Assembly: GCF_040954835.1 (NCBI RefSeq)
Contig: NC_090706.1
Coordinates: forward strand, 38,015,148 to 38,079,147
Length of the DNA: 64,000 nucleotides
Source: Lepisosteus oculatus
Lineage: Eukaryota; Chordata; Actinopteri; Semionotiformes; Lepisosteidae
Reading direction: 5' to 3'
Shown here piece by piece: positions 24,951 to 64,000 of this stretch. Made by a program: the position numbers and the translations under genes. The notes under the pieces are model-generated. The model saw only the letters and a list, made by a program, of their open reading frames with translations. It searched no databases and was not told the origin of the DNA. Numbering within the stretch: position 1 is the first letter of the stretch; every line of letters starts with the position of its first letter.

Positions 24951-25520
24951 GGCGCTGCAGAAGCACAGGCAAGCTGGGCGCCGAGGCTGACAGCCTGAGC
25001 TCACAGTCCAGGGCACAGCTTCCTCTGTGGGCGAGCAGCGACTTCCCAGTGACAGGACGGCATTTCAGCACACAGTGGTCTGATTTCATAGCCCCGAGCA
25101 GGAGTCACGTGCTTGCGGGGCCCTTCAATGGTTGGAGAAGAGGACAAAAGGTTGCAGCTTCCTTTCCACCACTAGAAAATGATCACTCTTTCAGTGAACA
25201 CCGCTTGGTTTTACAACTGAAATGTAGCTGTGGGTCCTGTCTGAACTATGCACTGCATGCGCCCTGCCCCCAGTTAACTCCATCTACATCAAACATTTCA
25301 CGTGCCCTCTGAAGTAAAAAAATAAAATCAGCTTTTTTAAAAATAAAACCGGCCAACTCAGAAATGTAAATCAGTTCTCAACGATTTGCACTACTGGGGT
25401 TTAAAACAAGAACAAGCTTGTTTTAATTCAGAAAATGCAAAGTAGGAAAACTTTTTTTATTTTTAATAGTCTCCGAAATGGACATAGTACATTGTCTGGA
25501 TAACACTGTATGGCTTAAAG

Positions 25521-25757
25521 CAGGGGTCTCTAAATCTGGTTCTGCAGATCCCCACTCCAGTTAGTTAAAGAGGTCACCCCAAACTCACATTTTTTAAAGA
25601 TAAAAAACACTTCAATTGAAGAGTGTTCTGGTTTTTGGTCTTAATGAATTCTACTATACCAGATCATCCATTTCATTTATCACAGGCAAATTGCTACATA
25701 TAAACAAGTTACTAATAAAACTGCTGGTCTGGGAGTTGGAGGAGTTAGAGACCCCTG
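25521..25757. mobile_element. hAT-type MITE with 13-bp terminal inverted repeats
   Basis: The left end is CAGGGGTCTCTAA; the complement of the right end starts with the same 13 bases. The flanks are GCTTAAAG (25513-25520) and GTGTAAAG (25758-25765), a decayed 8-bp target-site duplication matching at 6 of 8 positions. The CAGGGGT terminus and 8-bp duplication are hallmarks of the hAT superfamily. At 237 bp it has no transposase and is non-autonomous. Confidence 0.75.
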
Positions 25758-26135
25758 GTGTAAAGAGTAGGCCTTGATCGGGGAGCTACAAGGCACATGC
25801 AAAGTTCTACAAAGCGGACGATTTTGCTCTCAAAAGCTGAGATAAGACCAGTATCAAGCTGCCGCTGCAATCTCAATCACATCAAAATCAATACCAGAAC
25901 CATCAAACTCCTCAAGGACTAAGCAGCTCAACATAAGAGACGGAACTCAAACCTATTGGGTTATCACGTGCCACTCATTCACATGTGAAAACAGGCGTTG
26001 TGACACCTAAAACATGCAAAAGACACTCGCATGCTTTCTTGACAAACTACCATACATACTGTATGTGCTTTTTCATTATTAAACTATGACTATCACTCAG
26101 AAAGAAAAGAATCAGGGAATCAGGTTTACTGTTCT

Positions 26136-26141
26136 TTTATT
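26136..26141 (-). terminator. Polyadenylation signal candidate, ddx41
   Basis: TTTATT on the plus strand reads AATAAA on the minus strand, about 550 nt beyond the ddx41 stop codon. Confidence 0.4.
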
Positions 26142-26692
26142 TACATTATTCCAATGTAGCAGCTTAAATTTACAGCTTAACCTTAAGTTTAACGTTACAC
26201 AGCGGCACAAATCACACATATTTTACACGCATAAAGGTGACAACCGCCTGAAATAAACCAAAATAATTTTCACACCTTACATACAAAAATGTGTTGATGA
26301 GTATGCATATTTCCTTCTGTTGGAAAGTGCAAACTGTTTCATTTGAATGTAAAATGAAACTTGCACACGATTACAAGTATTAATTTATATGCATCTTACC
26401 AATAACCAGAACTACAGATGTGTAAAACACATCTTAGAAGAAAAAGTGTATTTATGTGGTAAAAAACCAAGGACACCTTTACACCCATGTTATAAATATA
26501 CAAAATACTGAGACAAAAACCAGGGACTATAGATCTGTTTAGTATAAGAACATACCGTCAATATCAATTTTCATTTCTCAATTCAGGTATGAATTAAAAG
26601 TCCAAATTTATTGTGAATTGATAATTCACTGCACATTATATTTTTCAAATAAAACAGCCAAAAAACTCTCCTCCGCATTTCGGCAGGGTCAT

Positions 26693-41591
<14,899 letters not shown>

Positions 41592-41647
41592 TTTTTGGAT
41601 CTGTATAATTCTCTTCGAAATGTTATAGAAAGCGTGTTTAAACTCCC

Positions 41648-41654
41648 CTTCCGG
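41648..41654 (-). promoter_or_regulatory. ETS-type site in ddx41 promoter
   Basis: CTTCCGG on the plus strand reads CCGGAAG on the gene strand, about 60 nt upstream of the ddx41 ATG. No TATA box is visible, as is usual for housekeeping promoters driven by ETS/GABPA factors. Confidence 0.35.
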
Positions 41655-42505
41655 ATCGTAGGAGCGCTGGTCTACTAAGAAAAAACAAACCCACGTCCGT
41701 CGCGTTTGTCTGACGACACAGCTACGGTGGCTGACAAGGTGCAAACCTTGCCAAAGGACAACCAGATGTAAGACACTGAACAAGATCATTGAACGAAATC
41801 GGAGAAATGTTAAACAATTTAAAGGGAAAGAAGTCTATATCTTAAATATTTCTGTTCCTTGTTACTTGTTTTATAGATGTTGAGAATGTTTTAATGTAAA
41901 TGCACAGCTAATTCAAAAGTTACTTAATTGCTATACTGCACATACTGAAGTAGCCTAAAAAAACAGGTCAAGTTGAACTGTTTCCTGTAATCTTCAGATA
42001 ACCTGAATTCTTTGTTGAATATTATAATTCCAGGAATTATAAACTTGATTATCATATCGAAACATCCACACAATGATACGTCGAGCTGACACCTGCGATA
42101 ATTTAAGGATCCGAAGCTCTTTTAATATTCAGCTAGTTATATTCTCAAGCCGGAAAAATAGATGTTATTGTAACTGTACACTAATTCTCATGCATTTAAG
42201 AAAGGTTCTTTTTGATGTTTGCATGGGTTTTCTCCAACAGGCACCCTCGTGGCCTACTGTTGGCTAAAGCAGTTAGTACTTAAATTGGTGTATATCATTT
42301 AATGTATTAAATGAAGAAGAGAAAAAAAGAACACGACACAGCTTTTCTTTTGTCAAAACTGTATTGTTTTAACCTTTCAGAATGAAAGATTTTTCACAGT
42401 ATCAAAAGTGAAGAATAATAAAAAACAGAGAAGCCAACATACACTTTGGCTCTTAACGGTACAGTATAAATCTACATTCCAAACTTTTAGGATATTGTCT
42501 TGTAG

Positions 42506-42511
42506 TTTAAT
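42506..42511 (-). terminator. ATTAAA polyadenylation signal candidate
   Basis: Plus-strand TTTAAT reads ATTAAA on the minus strand, about 175 nt beyond the stop of the exon at 42685-42762. It is also the first signal-like hexamer I find downstream of fam193b, so it could end a long fam193b transcript. Confidence 0.3.
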
Positions 42512-42684
42512 ATAACCTGGATAGCACCAGAGATCGTGTAAAATATTAAACACAAAAAAAGTTCAAAATAGATTTAAAAAAAAACATCATCTCATTCATG
42601 TCAGACTAAGGAAGTATTTTGTTTTAAATAACCCAAACCTCCCCCTTAAACGTATTTCATCTTATATCTAAAGGGGTTGCCCAG

Positions 42685-42762
42685 CTAGTAGAGAAACACG
42701 ATGGAGAAAGCCCATATGACAATGTAGTCCACTTCCCAGTTCTGGGAATGGGTCTCCAGTAT
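42685..42762 (-). CDS. Orphan 3'-terminal exon, tail-anchor-like peptide
   Basis: A strong acceptor (polypyrimidine GCTTTTACCTTTCAG) is followed in phase 0 by 25 codons and a TAG. The peptide begins ILETHSQNWEVD and ends YIVIWAFSIVFLY, a short hydrophobic C-terminal anchor preceded by a polar, acidic stretch. I do not recognise the protein. The nearest upstream minus-strand exon is the last exon of fam193b, so this may be an alternative fam193b terminal exon or the end of a small separate gene. Splice site and frame are seen; being a real exon is inferred. Confidence 0.35.
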   Translation of the reverse strand: MLETHSQNWEVDYIVIWAFSIVFLY

Positions 42763-44267
42763 CTGAAAGGTAAAAGCAGTACTAGTACTGGAACAAAAAT
42801 GCACTGTCAGTTACACATCACTGCTGACGTGGTCACGAAATGACACAACAGGTAGGCTTGAGACAATAGAGAGTTTACAGAGGGATCTGGACAGTAAAGA
42901 AAAGAATTGTACCATAACTGCAAAAGCTCTGCTGCTTTAAGTGCTGACATAATACAACACAACTAATTGAGGCTGTCATGCAGTAAAACAGTCTTGGAAG
43001 TACACAGAAAACAGAATCAAGGTATTGGACTGACAGCAACAGCATTCTGGGTACGGTAACAGTAAAGAACTCTATCCGAGACCGCTGTGCAGGAGGTATT
43101 TAGTTTCTGTAAAACACTGAAATCCATGTTGATTAAAATGTACTCTTTAACAAGAGGTTAAAGTCAAATTAAATTAAAAGGGAAGTGGGGAAAATGAAGC
43201 CAATGTCATTCTAAAATTCCATGCAACAATAAGAGATATCCAGTATATTCTCGATACATCCATATTTTCAAATGAAAAGTTAGAAACTTTGTTTCAAATA
43301 TTCAACATTGAGAGAATTTTAAAGGTTTTCTATTAGTGTTGTAATTCATGTCAGGTTTGTACTTAATTATAATGACTTATAAAAAACTTTAAGGTCTTGT
43401 CATAGAAGGACTATTGTATTACAGATCTGCATATTGAAACCAGTGTCAATTGGAAGCATACGTGTTCATATTGTCCTGCAAATTTACAGAAAGTCTTTTG
43501 TGGCAACTATACTGACAGTAAGGATTCCACTCACTCTGAAGCATCAAGGTCCTAATTAATGCTGCGCAAGATGTATCATCTCCAGTGGTGGAAAGAGACC
43601 AACATTATGTTCAATTCAAAACCCCTACCACCACTACACAGCATCAAGCTTCACAATAGCAGATGCGAATGAGACATGTGTGGTACATTGTCAATCCAGC
43701 TTTTATCTAGTAATAGAAATGAGTGATCAAAACAACCAGCAGATGGCACTGGTTTTCAATTTCTCTTCTTATTGTTCGAGAATTATAAAAACCAGTAAAA
43801 GGTCTCAAAGCAATGTTAATCGGCACAAACTTTTAGTGTGGTGGGATATTTCTAGTTCCCATATGACCATGATCGGATCATTCAAGCAAGGTGCACTCAT
43901 CTGTTGTGAGAATGATTTTGCCAGAATACAATAATGTACCAATTTTTAGTCTCCCTAAAAAGTGCTCTCAGTTTGTCCCCTCTGCGCTCAACTTAAAGTA
44001 AAACTTAAACAATTTTTTAAATTGTTGAATTTCACTGTAAAATTTTTTAAAATTGGTACGAATACGTAGGAACAAACAACAATGATCTGAAGAAATAAAA
44101 ACAGAGTTGAAGATCACCAAGAAGGAGGATCTGAATAAGAACAGTACATTAAGAACGTAACCATTTGCTATAACCTGATGCGAAACTGGAGATCTGCTAA
44201 TTGAAAGCGCCAAACTGGCAGATTATTTTTTAAAAAGCAATGTCTGCATTGAGCAGTGACTGCTTGC

Positions 44268-44737
44268 TTAGTACAATAAGAGTGAGGACAGTATAACATG
44301 GCCCCTGAACACACAATGGGAGAAAGGCAGTGGACCTACAACCAGCAGAGTCTTCAGAGCCATTAGCAAGCTAATGTTGACAGGCAGCTGCGTTGGAGGG
44401 GGCAGGCTGCAGCCACTGCTCGTCTCTTCCGAACACGTGACACAAACTGGCTGGGAGATACGTGGAGTGTCACAGGTGGTGAATGCCTCAGGGCCCTGGG
44501 GGGTAACTGGCCGCACAACAAACGGCCCAGAAAAGATGAAGCGGCTTTGGAAAAGTTTCCTTGGTTTCTGCGGTGGAGGATTCAGCCCGCTGCCAGTCCA
44601 GCTGCCCGCGGTGATTTGGGGCGTCACGCAGGCCTGCGAGTCTCGGGGGTGCCGTGGAGGTGAGGGTGGCGGAAGTGGCGCGGGAGGAGATGAAGAAGGA
44701 GGTGTGCGCTGGGCTGTCTGTTCTTCTGCTCGTGTGC
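44268..44737 (-). other. Open frame running through fam193b 3' UTR
   Basis: Read one base out of frame from the fam193b stop, the minus strand stays open from the last-exon acceptor (44834) to 44268, about 188 codons. The frame is proline-rich (PPAPLPPPSPP), then KPRKLFQSRFIFSGPFVVRP and CVTCSEETSSG. The conserved fam193b end lies in the other frame, so the default reading is 3' UTR. It is listed because the open length is striking. Confidence 0.25.
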
Positions 44738-60063
<15,326 letters not shown>

Positions 60064-60185
60064 CCTACAAGTTTCAGCGATAACCTTCGGCCCAGTTTGT
60101 ACCAGTTTATCCGGTGGGAAAACCACACTTTCGCTTCTTCCAGCACCACAAGCCTTGCCTACCTTCTCTGGGCAAGACAACAGCC

Positions 60186-60195
60186 AATATGGCGG
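60186..60195 (+). promoter_or_regulatory. YY1-type motif at fam193b promoter
   Basis: AATATGGCGG is a perfect YY1 core, preceded by CCAAT (60184-60188 context), about 125 nt upstream of the fam193b ATG. No TATA box is visible. The composition fits a constitutive promoter. Confidence 0.45.
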
Positions 60196-60329
60196 AGTAC
60201 TGGCAAACACTTAAGTTCAAAGGTCAATCAAGTGTTGGCAAAACGGCTTCACTTCAACTTTAGGGCAGACAAGTAAATTCTCACCATTTTTAGTTGGGGC
60301 AGAATGGATAGATTGAGTCAGATTATTAT

Positions 60330-60375
60330 AGATAGATAAGACTTTATTAATCCCGTAGGGAAATTGATGTATTAC
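60330..60375. repeat. Retroposon tail fragment
   Basis: GATAGATAAGACTTTATTAA followed by TCCCGTAGGGAAATTG. This is a very common dispersed fish sequence (TTTATTGATCCC-GAGGGAAATT type), left by a non-LTR element. It is followed by an ATT-rich simple stretch. Confidence 0.5.
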
Positions 60376-60839
60376 AATAATAATTATTATTGTTGTTATT
60401 ATTATTTTATATTTAATTATGTTTAAAGTTAAAATTCTTTTTTCCCCATGATTGCCAATGTAGTTAATTAATTGTGCCATGAACAATTTTATAAAAGTGG
60501 TTGGAATCCTGTACCTAATTGGGAAAAAAAGTCTCAGTCAATACAGCTAGTGAATAGAGTAAGTGTTGCAAACAAAAAAGCAAAAAAAAAACTTGCAAGC
60601 TCTTACCCACTGACAGCTCTCCAAACAACTCTGCCACTGTAAGGCAGCATGGAGCTGTAACGCATAAGAAAATACTGGAGTGTGCGTGAAATAGGGAAAG
60701 TTGTCAGCCTCAACATAACCAAGTATGAACAACTTTAAAAATAAAGATTTGAATGTGGGTTTGAACAGGCCTTTCGAAACACTCATTAACTTGGAAGAGC
60801 AAATAAAAAAAGAACAGCAATTCGCGTATGACACGTTGT

Positions 60840-61180
60840 TTCCCCCCCTCCTTCCCCAGATAAGAGATCCAAACCGAAGGCACCCCCCCCGGACCGCAAT
60901 ACATCAATCACCCCGCTTCACGGAGCCGCAGGTGAGCCCAGGTGCTGGGAGAGAGGCGGTCGCGAGCCCGCGGGGCGTGACGTCATGCGCCGCCCCCCCC
61001 AGCTTGAAAAGGCGTGGAGCGGCGGCGGCGGCCAGCCTTGAGCACTGAGATTAAAAGGCGAGACATGGGGTTCTGGGTTTTCTTCTTCTTCCCCAAGTTT
61101 TAAAGTGACTCCAGCGAGGTAGCGTCTTGGGGAAAGCAAGGCAGGATTAAAGCAAGCAAGCAAGCAAGCAAGCGTGCCTG
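60840..61180 (+). promoter_or_regulatory. GC-rich candidate promoter of downstream plus-strand gene
   Basis: An abrupt rise in CpG, with a perfect palindromic CRE TGACGTCA at 60978-60985, GGCGGCGGCGGC at 61020-61031, and a weak TATA-like ATTAAAAGG just after. It ends with a (GCAA)n run (61154-61174). It lies about 0.8-1 kb from the fam193b start and faces away from it. With the coding-exon candidate at 61894 it suggests a divergent gene. CREB-type control is inferred from the CRE alone. Confidence 0.45.
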
Positions 61181-61893
61181 CGTGTTGGGGCGGAAAGCCT
61201 ACAACAAAAAAGCCGCCGAGTAAAAGTGTCTTTACCTGGAAGTATAGAAGACGCCCAGGTAAAACAGGAACTGAGACGCCTCATTTCGCGAAAGTGAGCC
61301 TGGCTTGCTTGTATACCAAGCATGCGGGGCGCTGTAGCAACCGGGCGTGAAAGTCGGACAAAGAAATGAAGACAACCAGAAGACGCAAAGTTGTGTGGTT
61401 TTTTTTTTCTTCATCCAGTTGCTAGTACTTCGTACTTCCTGAGAACACCGCGGAGTGCCTTGGAAGTATGACGCGATTGAAACTGATTGATTTCGCAACT
61501 CCGAGGTGATATCACGGCAAAATCAAACGGCAACTGTATGTATTTTTGTGTGTGTGTGTAGTGGGAAAGATATCGATCTCTGGATTATTTATGTAGACAT
61601 GTACCGACAGAAACTCTTTCAAGCAGGGCTACGGTAACTTAAACTGGAAGCTCTCCGAAAAGCCCCGGAAAACTGAGATGTTGTTCTATTAAAGACCCGA
61701 CACTAACCTACAAAGCTCCGTGCTACCAGAAACTTTTCGTCTCACGAAGGCGATGAAGCCGAGAAGCTAATTCGCGAAGGAAAAAGGGAACGTGTAACAG
61801 GCTTGAAAAATCGCCATAAAACCCTGCCAGTTCTCTTTGACCAGCAGATTTAAACGTCCTAACTCGAGAACATCATCGTCCTTTTAAAAAAAA

Positions 61894-61935
61894 ATGCTCT
61901 CAGCCCTCATGAGGAGATGGTTTTGCCGGCCAAAG
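61894..61935 (+). CDS. Candidate first coding exon of an unidentified gene (partial)
   Basis: ATG followed by 14 codons, MLSALMRRWFCRPK, ending at a consensus donor AAAG/GTAAGT (61932-61941) in phase 0. It lies 0.9 kb downstream of the GC-rich CRE-bearing block at 60840-61180, which would make a 5' UTR in or near this stretch. The peptide is basic with one Cys. I do not recognise the family, and the next exon is not in the remaining 2 kb. ATG and splice donor are seen; the gene is inferred. Confidence 0.35.
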
Positions 61936-64000
61936 GTAAGTTTTTCTATTTGTTTTCGGGCAATTCCTGACACCTACATTGATCATCCCGAAACCTTATC
62001 CACTTTCTCTTGCATTGACATGGGCCGCAACAAAACCACCCTGACCGATGTAGCTTCTTGGTAAGGGATAACAGTCTGTAGATGACCACTCATAAAACAT
62101 TAGGAAGCATAAAGGATAACATTTTACACTAATAAAAGTAACCAGAGGCGGCAAAGATGTACAAACACCAAGCTAATGAGAAAGCGGAAGGCTAAAATGG
62201 GTTTTTTTTTTTCAAATACGATTGTGTGATGCCTGTACTGACATTCAGGCGTGGTTTAGGAACAGAGAAGTGGGCATTGACAGTCGGCGTCGGAGAGTTT
62301 AAAAGCTCTTGTTTTCATCGGCATGCCTAGCCCGAGTCCTGAAAGGCTTTCAAACCCGATTGTTCAGTTAAGGTGCTTTTGGTGTGGGTTTTCCCCTCGA
62401 CACGATTGTGAATCAAATCTTAAAAGAAAGAAAAGAGAAGAGGGGTGAAGGAAGATCAGTGGAGTTTTTATTTCTCTAGCAAGTTTAAACAGGCTCATTT
62501 GACGCTTGACTCGAGTGACTTGTGAGGTTGGAAGATATTTGCTCCTTGTGGTTTGTTGGTGCCGCTGCATCGGAGACCTACCGGCTCGAGCATGGTGCAG
62601 ATTCTTTATACTGTATGTATAGCACCAGCCTTGCAGGAGGGCGAAAGTTATCGTTTTGGTTGCCAAGTCAATCTTCAAAACATCTAGAATGTCTCGGGTG
62701 TTGAGGAAGGAAACAAGCCTGAGGAATTGAGCCCGTGGTGCCCCTAGACCCGTTTGGCCTCGCTGAAGGGTTTGGGCTCATCCTTGAGGGTCCATACAGG
62801 TTGTATTTGGGGGGGGTAATCCCAGATTCCAGATAACCAAAAGAAAAGCCTTAGTGTTAAATTCCCCTGGGGTTTGTGAGCATCCCATGCTTCTGTCACT
62901 GTAACTTCAGCGTTTTCACATAACTTAAGGTGAGTGGCCGAATATTGGCTTTCATTTGAATTTGAACCTTGAATGTGAATTATTCGCCTTCCCAAATTGT
63001 TCTAGCGTTTACCCCAGTACCCAGAATTAAGAGCAGAAGAATACTAGATGTTTCGGCGGCCTCGTTATCGATTTGGGGAAAATGCGTGCTGCTTCCGAGG
63101 GGAAAGCACACATTTAGGAACAGAAGGTCTAAGAGTTCTGTGCTGTTTTTTATGGGATTTTCTGGAATGTCAGTCTGGGGACCACTAGGTTTGTTGGCTG
63201 TGGAATAGTACGAAAGGAAGGCGTTCCCGGCTTGAAATATCCAAGCCCGTCTTCGCATTCTTTCCGGATTTTTTCCCCGTTGTCCCTAAAAACAAAGGCC
63301 GCGCTGGGAAAGAGCTGGGGAAATGTGTGGATTCCCTCACGTTCTCCAGACTTTGCCTGGAGTGGTGCTGAGCCGCAGCACAGCGGCGTGTGATGCAATG
63401 GTATTTACAGTCTCCAGACTGTGGTTTCTGAACCTGCCTTGATCCACATCGCTCCCTTTCACACAAGCCTGTTCTTTCAGCGTCGGCTGCCGCAGTCAGT
63501 CGCAGACAAGATAGGCCCAGTTCTTTGTTTTCCTTGGCTGTGGTTAAACTTGTTGAGCCACAACAGTCTTGAGGGGTTTATTGACTCCACAGTATTGAGC
63601 TTTGATACTAAATATTTTATGGGCTCAAGAGATCCTTAAAGCTTTTGTGCAGTACAGTTCCACAGATTTTAAAATTTAATTTCCACAACTTAAGATGAGT
63701 TTTCCCCTCTGCCCCCTGCTTTTAAACAAAACTTTCCTTTTTTAAACCAATGTGGGGTTAGGGGTAGAGTGGTTTCAAATCTGGAGACAATCATCCAACA
63801 CCTTAATATATCGACTTGCACTTTTAATTCCTTTTCATATCGTTACTAAAACATTCACCTGAAATCTGACTGGATGGCAGATTACCAATTATTTTGGAAT
63901 TGGGCTAGATGCTTAAATGTATGAAACCTTGTAGAGGAACAAAAACACATTTGTGAGACCTATGGGCAGTATCCTGGTTTTGCTTACACCAGTTACACAT
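61936..64000. other. Right flank, probable intron
   Basis: If the exon at 61894 is real this is its first intron. Open frames on both strands (for example 62980-63258 minus) lack recognisable domains. Composition is mixed, with no repeat I can name. Confidence 0.4.

Larger units (their letters stand above)
24951..26692. other. dok3 promoter side and ddx41 3' flank
   Basis: Between the dok3 start codon and the ddx41 stop codon, both genes on the minus strand. It holds dok3 5' sequence, a hAT-type MITE (25521-25757), and ddx41 3' UTR with a polyadenylation signal at 26136-26141. A plus-strand open frame at 24779-25312 crosses dok3 exon 1 antisense and shows no coding signature. No further gene seen. 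Confidence 0.6.
41592..44737. other. ddx41 5' flank and fam193b 3' UTR region
   Basis: This segment contains the ddx41 promoter, an unexplained terminal-exon-like sequence (42685-42762) with an ATTAAA signal beyond it, and the fam193b 3' UTR. Most of 42800-44220 is AT-rich and without coding signature. Confidence 0.5.

Noticed and set aside
24779-25312. 177-codon plus-strand open frame near dok3 exon 1
   Set aside because: Antisense to dok3 exon 1 and its promoter, no conserved motif and no splice context.

Overview
This window is nuclear DNA from a vertebrate, most likely a ray-finned fish. The genes have GT-AG introns and encode proteins that align residue by residue with human DOK3, DDX41 and FAM193B. 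The introns carry fish-type repeats: a 5S-rRNA-headed SINE, tRNA-derived SINEs, Tc1/mariner, hAT-type MITEs, LINE RT fragments and Penelope-like palindromes. A non-teleost such as gar or bowfin would fit, but the sequence alone does not settle the species.

Layout. 1-10.7 kb is gene-free and AT-rich, with regulatory-looking stretches, and leads to a single-exon proneural bHLH gene of the Atoh1 class (10872-11735, +). Converging on it are three genes on the minus strand in the order of human 5q35.3: dok3 (14362-24950, 5 coding exons, 522 aa), ddx41 (26693-41591, 17 coding exons, 614 aa) and fam193b (44738-60063, 10 coding exons, 958 aa). I rebuilt all three exon by exon. Every junction keeps the reading frame, and the coding totals (1569, 1845 and 2877 nt) are multiples of three. 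A small terminal-exon-like piece lies between ddx41 and fam193b (42685-42762, minus). Beyond the fam193b promoter is a GC-rich region with a perfect CRE and a candidate first coding exon of an unidentified plus-strand gene (61894-61935).

The genes do not form a pathway. dok3 is an immune-signalling adaptor, ddx41 a helicase in splicing and DNA sensing, fam193b a nuclear Cys-rich protein, and the Atoh1-type gene a developmental regulator that probably owns the large gene-poor flank. Human mammals keep DOK3-DDX41-FAM193B without an ATOH1 gene there. Human ATOH1 is at 4q22, a 2R-paralogous region (SNCA/UNC5C/PDLIM5 versus SNCB/UNC5A/PDLIM7), so this copy is best read as an ohnolog (atoh1c-like) lost in mammals.

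The most unusual non-gene signal is a set of four dispersed palindromic elements in introns. Their arms carry hammerhead-ribozyme-like cores (CUGANGA, a GGC/GCC stem, GAAA, then ACGUU) with complementary CACA/UGUG flanks, as expected of Penelope-like retroelements.
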